DNA of 64,000 nucleotides. Origin: Blautia caecimuris (GTDB taxonomy: Bacteria > Bacillota > Clostridia > Lachnospirales > Lachnospiraceae). Shown piece after piece: positions 8,684-17,059 of this stretch (its first letter is position 1; each line of letters begins with the position of its first letter). The notes beneath the pieces are model-generated. The model searched no databases, was not told the DNA's origin, and saw nothing but the letters and a program-made list of their open reading frames with translations. The translations under genes and the position numbers were made by a program. Where the stretch lies: assembly GCF_024622975.1 (NCBI RefSeq), contig NZ_JANJZT010000013.1:1-64000 (forward strand), read 5' to 3'.

Positions 8684-9510
8684 TTCAGCGCAGCCTCCTT
8701 TCTCTCCTCCAGATCCTTCATGATCTGCTCATACTCTTCATCACCTGGCACATGATGATGCCAGGATGCCTTGTTCTCCATTACAGAGGAGCCGCAGCCC
8801 TTTACTGTATTGGCGATCAGTACCGTCGGTTTTCCTTTTACTGTTTTCGCTTCCTCAAAGGCCGCATCCAGTTCTTCAATGCTGTTTCCGTTTTTCACGT
8901 CAATTACATGCCAGCCAAAGCTTCTGAACCTTTCATGAAGATCATCATGATGCATCACATCTTCAGTATTTCCTGAAATCTGCAGGCGGTTCCTGTCAAC
9001 TACTGCACAGAGATTATCCAGCTTATAATGAGCTGCAGACATTGCGCCTTCCCACACAGAGCCCTCTGCCAGCTCTCCGTCGCCCATTACTGTATAAACA
9101 CGGTAATTCTGATGATTCATTTTTCCGGCAAGAGCCATTCCCACACATACCGGAAGCCCATGTCCCAGAGATCCCGAATTCATTTCTATTCCCGGAAGCT
9201 TATTATTGGGATGCCCGATAAATTTAGAGCCAAATTTGCTGAAGGTATCAATAACCTCCTCTATTGGGAAAAAGCCTTTCTCTGCAAGCACAGCGTAAAG
9301 AGCCTCCACAGAATGTCCTTTGCTCATTACAAAACGGTCGCGGTCAGGATCATCCATATTTTCAGGGCCGATATTCATCTGTTTAAAATAAAGTGTTACA
9401 AGTGTGTCGATCACACTCATATCTCCGCCGATATGTCCGGCCTTTCCGGAACGAATCATATTGATCACGTCTTTGCGAAGCTCATATGACAAAGCAGTCA
9501 GATTTTCCAT
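8680..9510 (-). CDS. Transketolase, N-terminal (TPP-binding) subunit
   Basis: This is the thiamine-diphosphate-binding half of a split transketolase, about 276 residues. It has GHIGGDMSVIDTLVTLYF, the SKGHSVEALYA loop, NSGSLGHGLP and the metal/TPP-binding GDGELAEGSVWE followed about 30 residues later by NRLQ. I place the start at the ATG at 9510 (GAGAGG nine bases upstream); an ATG at 9540 overlaps the isomerase stop codon but has no ribosome site. It is expressed between the isomerase and the C-terminal subunit. Confidence 0.93.
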   Translation of the reverse strand: MENLTALSYELRKDVINMIRSGKAGHIGGDMSVIDTLVTLYFKQMNIGPENMDDPDRDRFVMSKGHSVEALYAVLAEKGFFPIEEVIDTFSKFGSKFIGHPNNKLPGIEMNSGSLGHGLPVCVGMALAGKMNHQNYRVYTVMGDGELAEGSVWEGAMSAAHYKLDNLCAVVDRNRLQISGNTEDVMHHDDLHERFRSFGWHVIDVKNGNSIEELDAAFEEAKTVKGKPTVLIANTVKGCGSSVMENKASWHHHVPGDEEYEQIMKDLEERKEAALK

Positions 9511-9536
9511 AATTTCCATCCTCTCTTTCCGGTTCT

Positions 9537-10937
9537 TCATTCGCCGCGAAGATATGCTTTTACATCCTCTTCAATGGGGTCGTAGAGATCCGGTTTGATT
9601 CCAATATATTTACATGCTTCATACAGCACCGGAACAACGTCTTTGTGGATGCCCACACAGTGGTGAATGTATGGACCCTCTACGATCTTCGCTTCCAGAC
9701 GTTTGATGTTATCCACCTCAACCCACAGATAGGTTCCCATTCCTTTTGGACCGTCCACACCTTTTGCATTTCCGAGAAGCAGAGAATATTCTCCATTATC
9801 ACCGTCAAACCGCGCCAGAGTAATGTCTCCGTGCTTTGCCTCTGCAGTGATTGCACCCGGATGGTCAAAAGCCAGCGGATATGTAATCTTCGGAGTTTCT
9901 CCGGCAACTGAGATCGGCCACGGTCCGCAGTGCTGAAGCAGCTCACCGTTTTTAATATCCGGATGACGGATGGTCCAGTCTGCAAAGAAGCTTCTTGTTT
10001 CTCCCATTCCTGCAGCCTCTACCATAAGAGCAGTGATCGCTCCATGGATATCCGTCTCACATACAACCGGAATTCCTTCTTCATTCAGCAGGGCATTTGC
10101 GGCACAGGGCATGATTCCAAGCTCACTCTGCAGCTGGTTCCAGCACTGGATTGCCCCTGCCTGACATCCGTATTTTGTGATCAGATTTTTCATGGCAACC
10201 TTCAGAGCAGCTACATTTTCCAGTTCTTCATCCTTGATCTCAACAATCATATTGCTGCGGCAGTAGTCAATTACTTTTGCAACCTCTGTTCCCTCTTTTT
10301 TTACTTTTTTCACTTCATCTGTAAGCTCGGGCATGGGAATCGGAGAAAGCTGGATATTGAATTTTTCCAGAAGTTCTCCCTCATTGCACATGGTTGTCCA
10401 GAAATCAAAAGGTCTTGTGGAAATCTGAAGGATCCTCATATTTTTGAATTTCTTTACCACATTGCATACAGCCATAAAATCCCGGATCCCGCGTTCAAAT
10501 ACCGGATCATTCAGGCGGCAGTTTGTCATGTAGGTAAACGGAATACGGAAGCGTCTCAGAACCTTTCCGGTAGCAAAAAGTCCGCACTGTGTATCACGAA
10601 GCCGCACTCCGTTTTCATCCGGACGCTCGTCAAGAGGCCCCCACAGAAGAACCGGAACATTCAGCTCCTTTGCCAGACGGGCACATTCATATTCTGTACC
10701 AAAATTACAGTGGGGAAGAAACAGTCCGTCAATTTTTTCAGCCTTAAACTTTTCAGCAATTTTTTTCATATCTTCATCATTATAGAGAAGACCTTCCTCA
10801 TTAATATCTGTGATATCTACAAAATCAACGCCCAGTTCTCTCAGACGGTCAGCAGTAAGTCCCCGATATTTAACCGCATCCGGCGCGCTGAAAATACTTC
10901 TTCTTGTAGGCGCGTATCCTAATTTAATATGATCCAT
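9537..10937 (-). CDS. L-fucose/L-arabinose-isomerase-family sugar isomerase
   Basis: This 466-residue protein has the FucI/AraA-type isomerase layout: an N-terminal Rossmann-like part (DGLFLPHCNFGTEYECARLA), a middle AIQCWNQLQSELGIMPCAANALL segment with the ETDIHGAITALM metal-ligand region, and a C-terminal beta domain with HCVGIHKD. It is the first gene of an operon with a split transketolase and an FGGY kinase. Members of this superfamily isomerise fucose, arabinose, sulfoquinovose and other sugars, so the exact aldose is unknown; the operon suggests a pentose, possibly D-apiose. GAAGGAGGAATCACA precedes the ATG. Confidence 0.85.
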   Translation of the reverse strand: MDHIKLGYAPTRRSIFSAPDAVKYRGLTADRLRELGVDFVDITDINEEGLLYNDEDMKKIAEKFKAEKIDGLFLPHCNFGTEYECARLAKELNVPVLLWGPLDERPDENGVRLRDTQCGLFATGKVLRRFRIPFTYMTNCRLNDPVFERGIRDFMAVCNVVKKFKNMRILQISTRPFDFWTTMCNEGELLEKFNIQLSPIPMPELTDEVKKVKKEGTEVAKVIDYCRSNMIVEIKDEELENVAALKVAMKNLITKYGCQAGAIQCWNQLQSELGIMPCAANALLNEEGIPVVCETDIHGAITALMVEAAGMGETRSFFADWTIRHPDIKNGELLQHCGPWPISVAGETPKITYPLAFDHPGAITAEAKHGDITLARFDGDNGEYSLLLGNAKGVDGPKGMGTYLWVEVDNIKRLEAKIVEGPYIHHCVGIHKDVVPVLYEACKYIGIKPDLYDPIEEDVKAYLRGE

Positions 10938-11279
10938 TGTGATTCCTCCTTCAATATATCCTCATTTACGTTCTTTGAACTTTCTATAAACATTATTATA
11001 AATATTTTATATTTTTTTTCAATAAAATATTATGATTATGTTTATAAAATAGGATTTTGCACAATTTATCACCGTATTTTTTGTTGATATCGCCTATATT
11101 TTTCTGTTTAAATCATATTTTTCGGCAATTGTTATATAAACATTTATATAAACAAATATAAACAGGCACATATGTATTTTCAGAATTCCCACACACGAAA
11201 TCACAGAATTTTCCGCAAAAAAGTACCCGGATATCTGAATCAAACAATCCAGATATCCGGGATACATTTTTTACTTATT
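10938..11279. promoter_or_regulatory. Intergenic control region of the isomerase operon
   Basis: This 342-bp AT-rich gap has no gene. It holds a minus-strand promoter (-35 TTGAAA at 11017-11022, 16-bp spacer, -10 TATAAT at 10995-11000) and five TATAAAC/GTTTATA half-sites at about 10986, 11039, 11135, 11147 and 11158. The 18-mer TAAACATTTATATAAACA at 11137-11154 recurs exactly upstream of rbsB. A related stretch at 10985-11004 overlaps the -10 box, as expected for a repressor site. The LacI-type protein encoded next door is the likely ligand, by inference. Confidence 0.6.
11226..11261 (-). terminator. Terminator after the lacI-type gene
   Basis: A 12-bp perfect inverted repeat (11226-11237 and 11250-11261) lies just downstream of the regulator stop codon, followed on the minus strand by TACTTTTTTG. 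It separates the rbs operon from the isomerase operon. The plus strand also has a T run beyond it. Confidence 0.8.
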
Positions 11280-12281
11280 TTATAGTTTTTTCACTGTATT
11301 ACGATACACGATTTTCGGACATACCTGAGTTTTTATTACTGCATCTGTCCCTATCCCCTCTATCATCTCGGAAATGCGGCGTACAGCCATTTTCCCCATC
11401 TCTCTGTTTGGAACCCGAAGAGTTGTCAGGGCAGGCGTGGAAATCTCACTGAACGGCAGATCATCAAATCCCGCCACAGATACGTCCTCCGGTATCCTGT
11501 ACCCCATTTCTCTCAGAGCTTTCATAGCGCCCAGAGCAATCATGTCATTATCTGCAAAAAACGCTGTAGGAAGCTTCGGAGAAGTTTTCAGATACTCCAG
11601 CATATCCTGATAGGCGCTGTTCAGAGAGGTTCCAAGAGTTACTGTATATTCCTCTTTATAAGGAACCTTCCGCTTTTTTAAAGCAGTCTGAAAGCCCACG
11701 AACCTGGAACGGAAGCCCTTTATGCGGAAAGAACCCCTGAGATATCCCACCTCTTTATGCCCATTGTCCAGAAGATGCTCTGTCATCATTCTTGCAGCAT
11801 CCGCATTATTAATAAGAACCGCATTAAACTCCATAGATTCTGTCCAGTAGTCCAGAATCACCAGAGGACAGGGCGCATTTCTGTAGGGCTCCAGATCGCC
11901 GTCCATCATTTCTGTTGCAAGCACCACAACCGCCGCGCCCTGCTCGCTTAACATTTCTCTTACCTGATTCAGATATTCCGGATTCCTCTGATCTGCTCTG
12001 GAAACCACCATTTCATATCCAAGTCTTCTGCACTCTTCCTCAAATCCCTCGATCAGGCTCTGAAAGAACGGAGTATCCTCGATGATCCGGCCATTTTTCT
12101 TAAAGATCACCAGACGGATCTTTGTGACGGCATTGGCGCTTAAATATCCTGTCTCGCGTGCTATTCTGAATATTTCCTCTGCCGTATCCTTATTGACTCC
12201 TTTTTTGTGGTTCAGAGCATTTGAAATAGTTGCCGGAGAAAAGCCGGTCATTTTGCTCAGATCACGAATACTCACCTTCAT
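11280..12281 (-). CDS. LacI-family transcriptional regulator
   Basis: This 333-residue protein has an N-terminal LacI-type helix-turn-helix (SIRDLSKMTGFSPATISNALNHKKGV) and a periplasmic-binding-protein-like sensor domain with AAVVVLATEMMDGD, FFADNDMIALGAMKALREMG and the conserved VSVAGFDDLPFSEISTPALTTL signature. It is the last gene of the rbs operon and lies just upstream of the isomerase operon, so it probably represses one or both in response to ribose or the second pentose. The 18-bp motif shared by the two upstream regions is its candidate operator. Confidence 0.93.
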   Translation of the reverse strand: MKVSIRDLSKMTGFSPATISNALNHKKGVNKDTAEEIFRIARETGYLSANAVTKIRLVIFKKNGRIIEDTPFFQSLIEGFEEECRRLGYEMVVSRADQRNPEYLNQVREMLSEQGAAVVVLATEMMDGDLEPYRNAPCPLVILDYWTESMEFNAVLINNADAARMMTEHLLDNGHKEVGYLRGSFRIKGFRSRFVGFQTALKKRKVPYKEEYTVTLGTSLNSAYQDMLEYLKTSPKLPTAFFADNDMIALGAMKALREMGYRIPEDVSVAGFDDLPFSEISTPALTTLRVPNREMGKMAVRRISEMIEGIGTDAVIKTQVCPKIVYRNTVKKL

Positions 12282-12305
12282 ACAGACACCTTCCTCTTGT
12301 AATTT

Positions 12306-13190
12306 TTACAGACTGCTGTTAAGCACCTCTTCTCTCAGAGGAATCGACGCAGTCGCACCCGGTCTGGAAACAGCGATCGCGGACGCCTTTGCCGCAAGCC
12401 GGAGTCCCTCCTGAACCGGCATTCCATTGATAATGGATGAAATAAAATATCCTGTAAACGTATCTCCTGCCGCAGTAGTATCTACAGCCTTTACCTTATA
12501 GATTCCCTGACGGTAAATACCTGTTTCATCCTGATAAACAGATCCGTCTCCTCCCAGAGTCAGCACGATTGCAGCTTTCGGATAAAGTTCCCTTATCTTT
12601 GCCAGAATCTTCTCCGGTTCTTTTTCCCCTGTAATCTGAAATCCCTCGATCTCATTTACAAGAAACAGACTTATTTTTTTTAAATCACATGTCTCCAGCG
12701 CCTTATCATACGGAGACGGATTCAGGATGATCATCATCCCCTTTTCATAAGCCTGGTCAATAATATAATCCAGTTCGTTGATCTCATTCTGCAGAAGAAG
12801 TATATCTCCTTTTTCAAAGGCAGAAAGAACCTCATCCACAAACTCTCTGGTAATACTTCTGTTGGATCCGCCAAAAAGAAGAATACAGTTCTGACCGTTT
12901 TTGTCCACCTGGATCACAGTATGGCCGCCGGGCCCCTGAATTTTTCTGATAAAGTCTGTATTTACTCCGTTTTCTCTGCAGGTTTCCAGAAGAATATCCC
13001 CTTCTTCTCCAATCATTCCCGCATGAAACACAGGAATACCGGCTTTTGCCAGCGCAATGGACTGGTTCAGTCCCTTACCGCCGCAAAATGTCTTCCTGTC
13101 TTTTGATGCCTGAGTCTCTCCGGGAATCAGAATAGACTCTACCTGATACACATAATCAAGATTTAAAGACCCAAAATTCAGAACCTTCAT
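12306..13190 (-). CDS. rbsK: Ribokinase-family carbohydrate kinase (RbsK)
   Basis: This PfkB-family kinase would convert D-ribose to ribose 5-phosphate. Seen are MKVLNFGSLNLDYVY at the start, the sugar-binding CGGKGLNQSIALAKAG motif, and the C-terminal anion hole and catalytic base DTTAAGDTFTGYF. I choose the ATG at 13190, which has AGGAGGGCATATTT upstream, over an ATG 11 codons earlier that lies within the rbsD end. Length (294 residues) is normal. It follows rbsD and precedes the lacI-type gene, the usual ribose set, although a related furanose cannot be excluded. Confidence 0.92.
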   Translation of the reverse strand: MKVLNFGSLNLDYVYQVESILIPGETQASKDRKTFCGGKGLNQSIALAKAGIPVFHAGMIGEEGDILLETCRENGVNTDFIRKIQGPGGHTVIQVDKNGQNCILLFGGSNRSITREFVDEVLSAFEKGDILLLQNEINELDYIIDQAYEKGMMIILNPSPYDKALETCDLKKISLFLVNEIEGFQITGEKEPEKILAKIRELYPKAAIVLTLGGDGSVYQDETGIYRQGIYKVKAVDTTAAGDTFTGYFISSIINGMPVQEGLRLAAKASAIAVSRPGATASIPLREEVLNSSL

Positions 13191-13206
13191 AAATATGCCC
13201 TCCTTT

Positions 13207-13608
13207 TTATGCAGGAAATGCAACCCCCGCTCTCAGAATAATATTGGGATATGGAGTAAATTCCCCTGTCCGGACGGCAAACTTCACCCGGGCTGATCTT
13301 TCCTTCAGCTCTGTATGCAGGATCATTTCCTCCTCCGCTTCCGGAAGCTTTTCTCTGATATAAGACAAAAGTTCCGGATTCTTCTCAACGATCTCCTTTG
13401 CTATAGTATAACTTTCGATTTCCGCCTCGTCAAGAACCGCATCCATTACCTGACGAAAAGTTGGCACGCCGCCGCACAAAGCCAGATCTACGATCTCCAC
13501 CCCTTTCGGGATCGGCATACCTCCGTCGCCGATCATAAAGGTGTCCTTATGTCCAAGTCCCGCGATCAGCCCTGCAAGCTGTGCATTGATAATACCTCTT
13601 TTTTTCAT
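13207..13608 (-). CDS. rbsD: D-ribose pyranase RbsD
   Basis: RbsD interconverts the beta-pyranose and beta-furanose forms of ribose, supplying RbsK with the furanose. The product (about 133 residues from the ATG at 13608, which has GGGAGGCGGTTTTTT upstream) shows MKKRGIINAQLAGLIAGLGH with the catalytic His, IGDGGMPIPKGVEIVDLALCGGVP and the C-terminal RTGEFTPYPNIILRAGVAF. The frame runs 18 codons further upstream, but that part has no family resemblance. Its presence makes ribose a real substrate of the operon. Confidence 0.95.
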   Translation of the reverse strand: MKKRGIINAQLAGLIAGLGHKDTFMIGDGGMPIPKGVEIVDLALCGGVPTFRQVMDAVLDEAEIESYTIAKEIVEKNPELLSYIREKLPEAEEEMILHTELKERSARVKFAVRTGEFTPYPNIILRAGVAFPA

Positions 13609-13680
13609 AAAAAACCGCCTCCCATACATTTTTTTAGTCAAAAGATCCCGGTATGCACTCACACCGGGACCAAATATGTT

Positions 13681-14733
13681 TTATTTGTTTTCGTTGCGTG
13701 CCTGAAGCGCCATTTTTGCCTGAAGATTTCTCTGGAACTGGTCAATGATAACCGCTACAATAATTACCAGACCACGAATGATCTTCTGCCAGAATTCAGT
13801 TACACCACACATGGTCATACCATCGTTGATCACACCAATAACAAACGCGCCTACAATGGTTCCGCCAATACTGCCCACGCCGCCTGCCATGGAAGTACCA
13901 CCAAGAACAGATGCCGCAATTGCATTCATCTCCCAGGACTCACCTGTTTTCGGAGTTGCGGAAACAAGCTGGGAAGTTGCGATAATACCTACAATAGCTG
14001 AGCACAGTCCGGAAAAAGCATAAACCCAGATTTTCACACGGTCAACCTTGATTCCGGAAAGCTTGGAAGCCTTTTCATTTCCTCCGATTGCCTGCACATG
14101 CCATCCGAAAGGTGTTTTCTTCAGGATCAGTCCTGCGATCACAGCTACAATAGCAAGAATGATAACACCTACAGGAATCATGGTTCCCATAAAGTTTCTT
14201 CCAAAAAATTCAAATCCTGTATTGCCAAGTCCTTCATGACCGGCAAGCTCTGAAAAGGTTGCCCCGTTGGAACGGATATTTGCCAGACCTCTGCAGATAT
14301 ACATAGAACCAAGTGTGGCAATAAACGGCGCTACATTAAATTTTGTAATTACCACACCGTTTAAAGCACCCACCAGCGCACCCATAAGAATAGTGATCAG
14401 AACTACAAGAGGTACGCTGAAATACACAGTCACGCCTGCAAATTTCAGAGTAAGACCTTCCTGGATCAGCCCGCCGGCGATCATTCCTGCCAGACCGGCC
14501 ACAGAACCTACGGACAGGTCTATTCCGCCAGTGATGATTACATAGGTCATACCAATAGCAAGGATTCCGTAAAGGGCCACATGCTTTGCCACTGTCAGAA
14601 GAGAACCTACTGTCAGGAAATTATTTGCTGTAATGCTGAAAAAAATCAGCAACACGATCAGAACGATGAAAGTCCTTCCCTTTAAAAGGGTCATCATTAA
14701 CGCATTATTTGATGTTTTTTTATCTGCTGCCAT
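13681..14733 (-). CDS. rbsC: Ribose-type ABC transporter permease (RbsC-like)
   Basis: This is an inner-membrane permease of the BPD-transp-2 type, 350 residues with eight to ten hydrophobic helices. It shows GMTYVIITGGIDLSVGSVAGLAG and AIAASVLGGTSMAGGVGSIGGTIVGA, the signature regions of ribose/xylose-type permeases. It lies three bases after rbsA and works with it and the binding protein encoded at 17060. Transported sugar could be ribose, or the pentose handled by the downstream isomerase operon. Confidence 0.95.
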   Translation of the reverse strand: MAADKKTSNNALMMTLLKGRTFIVLIVLLIFFSITANNFLTVGSLLTVAKHVALYGILAIGMTYVIITGGIDLSVGSVAGLAGMIAGGLIQEGLTLKFAGVTVYFSVPLVVLITILMGALVGALNGVVITKFNVAPFIATLGSMYICRGLANIRSNGATFSELAGHEGLGNTGFEFFGRNFMGTMIPVGVIILAIVAVIAGLILKKTPFGWHVQAIGGNEKASKLSGIKVDRVKIWVYAFSGLCSAIVGIIATSQLVSATPKTGESWEMNAIAASVLGGTSMAGGVGSIGGTIVGAFVIGVINDGMTMCGVTEFWQKIIRGLVIIVAVIIDQFQRNLQAKMALQARNENK

Positions 14734-14736
14734 ATC

Positions 14737-16296
14737 CTAATTCTCCTTTTCATGATTCTGTACATGATGTCCCTTATAGGACGCCAGTACCAGGGTATCT
14801 TCTTTGATCTCGTCTCCGCTGAACTCACCTGTTTTCAGTCCGTTTGAAAGAACCAGAACACGGTCCGCAATGGAAACGATCTCCTGAAGCTCCGAGGAAA
14901 CAACAATAATGGAAAGTCCCCTCTTCGCATACTGATTGATGATATCAAACACCTCTGTTTTGGCTCCGATATCAATTCCACGGCTTGGTTCATCCATGAG
15001 AAGAATCTTTGGTTCTGTCAGGATGCCTTTTCCGATAACAACCTTCTGCTGATTTCCTCCTGAAAGAGAAAGAATCGGAAGATGTTTGTCAGCCACTTTA
15101 ATATGGATATCCTTGATCTGTTCATCCACTTTCTGCCCTTCTTTGGATGAATCAAGGAATACCCCTGCTTTTTTGTACGTCTTCATTGCAGACAGAGAAC
15201 AGTTTTTTTCAATGTCCATTGTCTGGACCAGTCCCTGAGCCTGACGGTCTTCAGGTATAAGGGCAAAGCCTTTGTCTATCTGTCCTGAAATGGATTTGAT
15301 GTTCAGCTTTTCTCCTTCCAGGTATACCTCTCCTGTATGTTCCGGATGAAGTCCCATCAGACATTCAAAAATCTCGCTTCTTCCGGCTCCCATCAGTCCG
15401 TAAATTCCAAGGATTTCACCTTTTTTCAGGTCAAAACTCACATGATCCACCAGATAGCCGCCTCCGGCCTTTGGCAGGCACAGATTTTTCACCTCAAGAA
15501 CATTTTCTACTTTTGACCAGTCCACTTTTGTTTCACGTTTCAGATATGCCTTTGCTCCTCCTGTCATCTCATGGACGATCCACGGAACATCAATATCCTT
15601 TACATCTGCATCTGAAACATATTTTCCATCCCGGAGAATAGTCACATGGTCGCCAATCTGCATGATCTCTTCCAGACGGTGAGATATGTAAACAATAGAA
15701 ATCCCCTGAGCCGTCAGTTCCCTCATGATCTTAAAAAGAACCTGTACCTCCTGCTGGCTGAGAGAGGATGTGGGCTCGTCCATGATCAGGACCTTCAGAT
15801 CATCAGCCACAAGATTTCTTGCAATTTCAATCATCTGCTGCTGACCTACCCTCAGTTCTCCCACAAGAGTCTCCGGGTCAATTTCATGTTCCAGTCTTTT
15901 CAGAATATTTTTCGTCTTTTCTATATGAGTTTTGTTATCAAGTCTGATTTTTCCTACTGTCTGCTCCCTTGCCATAAAAATATTCTGATACACATTCAGA
16001 TTGGGAAACAGACTTAATTCCTGATGAATAATACCGATCCCATGTTTTCTGGCATCTGTAGTATCTTTAAACGCAACCTCCTGATCACCAATATAAAGCG
16101 TTCCTTCACTGGGGTGCTCGATACCTGCTATCATTTTCATCAGAGTCGATTTTCCGGCGCCATTTTCACCGATCAGAACATTCACCTTGCCTTTGAGAAG
16201 GTCAAAGGATACGTCATCCAGCGCTTTTGTACCGGGATAAATTTTACTGATATGATCCGCATGCAAAAACACATGCTCCGGACATTTATAAGCCAT
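14737..16296 (-). CDS. rbsA: Ribose-type ABC transporter ATPase (RbsA-like)
   Basis: This sugar ABC ATPase has two fused nucleotide-binding domains in 519 residues. The first has GENGAGKST, the LRVGQQQ signature and LIMDEPTSSL; the second has the usual degenerate P-loop GLMGAGRSE, then LSGGNQQK and LLMDEPSRGIDIG. This asymmetry is normal for the RbsA/MglA/XylG class. It sits between the DUF2291 gene and rbsC. The gene is intact, with AGGAGGGTCAGAT upstream of its ATG. Confidence 0.97.
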   Translation of the reverse strand: MAYKCPEHVFLHADHISKIYPGTKALDDVSFDLLKGKVNVLIGENGAGKSTLMKMIAGIEHPSEGTLYIGDQEVAFKDTTDARKHGIGIIHQELSLFPNLNVYQNIFMAREQTVGKIRLDNKTHIEKTKNILKRLEHEIDPETLVGELRVGQQQMIEIARNLVADDLKVLIMDEPTSSLSQQEVQVLFKIMRELTAQGISIVYISHRLEEIMQIGDHVTILRDGKYVSDADVKDIDVPWIVHEMTGGAKAYLKRETKVDWSKVENVLEVKNLCLPKAGGGYLVDHVSFDLKKGEILGIYGLMGAGRSEIFECLMGLHPEHTGEVYLEGEKLNIKSISGQIDKGFALIPEDRQAQGLVQTMDIEKNCSLSAMKTYKKAGVFLDSSKEGQKVDEQIKDIHIKVADKHLPILSLSGGNQQKVVIGKGILTEPKILLMDEPSRGIDIGAKTEVFDIINQYAKRGLSIIVVSSELQEIVSIADRVLVLSNGLKTGEFSGDEIKEDTLVLASYKGHHVQNHEKEN

Positions 16297-16307
16297 ATCT
16301 GACCCTC

Positions 16308-16949
16308 CTATTTTGCTTCCAGTTCTATGGGTGTAATCAGTACCTTTGTATTGTCATTTGCAGTAAAGCATCCTGTAAATGAAATGGTTTTGCCTTTCAG
16401 AGATGCCGGATCCGCTTTTTTCACTATTTCTTCGTCAATCATTTCATTGATACTCTGGGAAACTGCCGCCCAGTCCTGCTGATTTGTATAATCACCGAAT
16501 TTAATCACATCCAGAGAATCACGGACAGATGACCCCTTATATACAGAACCGATCTGAATGGAGATTTCCTCCGGACCATCGTAGCCGTCAAGCTTTACTG
16601 TCATATATCCAGCTTTTTTCTCCTGATTTACTTCCTCAACCGTACCTGTTCCTTTTACAACATAATTGATCTCGCCGCTGGTTCCCATAGAATATTTTCC
16701 ATATTTATCAACAAGAGATTTCAGATCTCCGTTCGCTTCTGTCAGAAACTCTGAAAGCTCCACTGCTTTCTCCTGAAGTTCCGGCAGCGCTTCTGATTCC
16801 CAGATCGCCGCCACATTATCTACTGCATTAAATTCCTGTTCCCCTGTAAGCTCTGCTTCCTGACCGATTTTTACCACCTTTACACATCCGGTCATACAAG
16901 TTGTCATCATTACCGCCACAAGCCCTGCCGCTAACATACGTTTTCTCAT
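16308..16949 (-). CDS. DUF2291-type lipoprotein of a sugar ABC locus
   Basis: This 213-residue protein starts with a lipoprotein signal (MRKRMLAAGLVAVMMTTCMTGC; lipobox MTGC), so it should be anchored on the outer face of the membrane. The rest matches what I know of DUF2291, a family usually found beside ribose-type ABC transporters: NAVDNVAAIWESEALPELQEKA near the start, then KGTGTVEEVN and VYKGSSVRDSLDVIKFGDYTNQ. No catalytic motif is visible and the function is unknown. Its place between the binding protein and the ATPase suggests an accessory role in uptake. Confidence 0.8.
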   Translation of the reverse strand: MRKRMLAAGLVAVMMTTCMTGCVKVVKIGQEAELTGEQEFNAVDNVAAIWESEALPELQEKAVELSEFLTEANGDLKSLVDKYGKYSMGTSGEINYVVKGTGTVEEVNQEKKAGYMTVKLDGYDGPEEISIQIGSVYKGSSVRDSLDVIKFGDYTNQQDWAAVSQSINEMIDEEIVKKADPASLKGKTISFTGCFTANDNTKVLITPIELEAK

Positions 16950-16985
16950 AACTGCTCTCCTTTGACTGTTTCTTTACCGAAAATG

Positions 16986-17028
16986 GGGGGCTGCAAAATC
17001 ACATACCCGCTGGTTTTGCAACGCCCCC
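16986..17028 (-). terminator. Intercistronic hairpin after rbsB
   Basis: GGGGGCTGCAAAA (16986-16998) pairs with TTTTGCAACGCCCCC (17014-17028) with a small bulge. It lies between the binding-protein gene and the rest of the transporter operon. Such hairpins usually leave the binding protein in excess by partial termination or 3' end protection. There is no strong T run. Confidence 0.6.
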
Positions 17029-17059
17029 GTCATACTGAATTTACGTTTAGAACAGCGGC

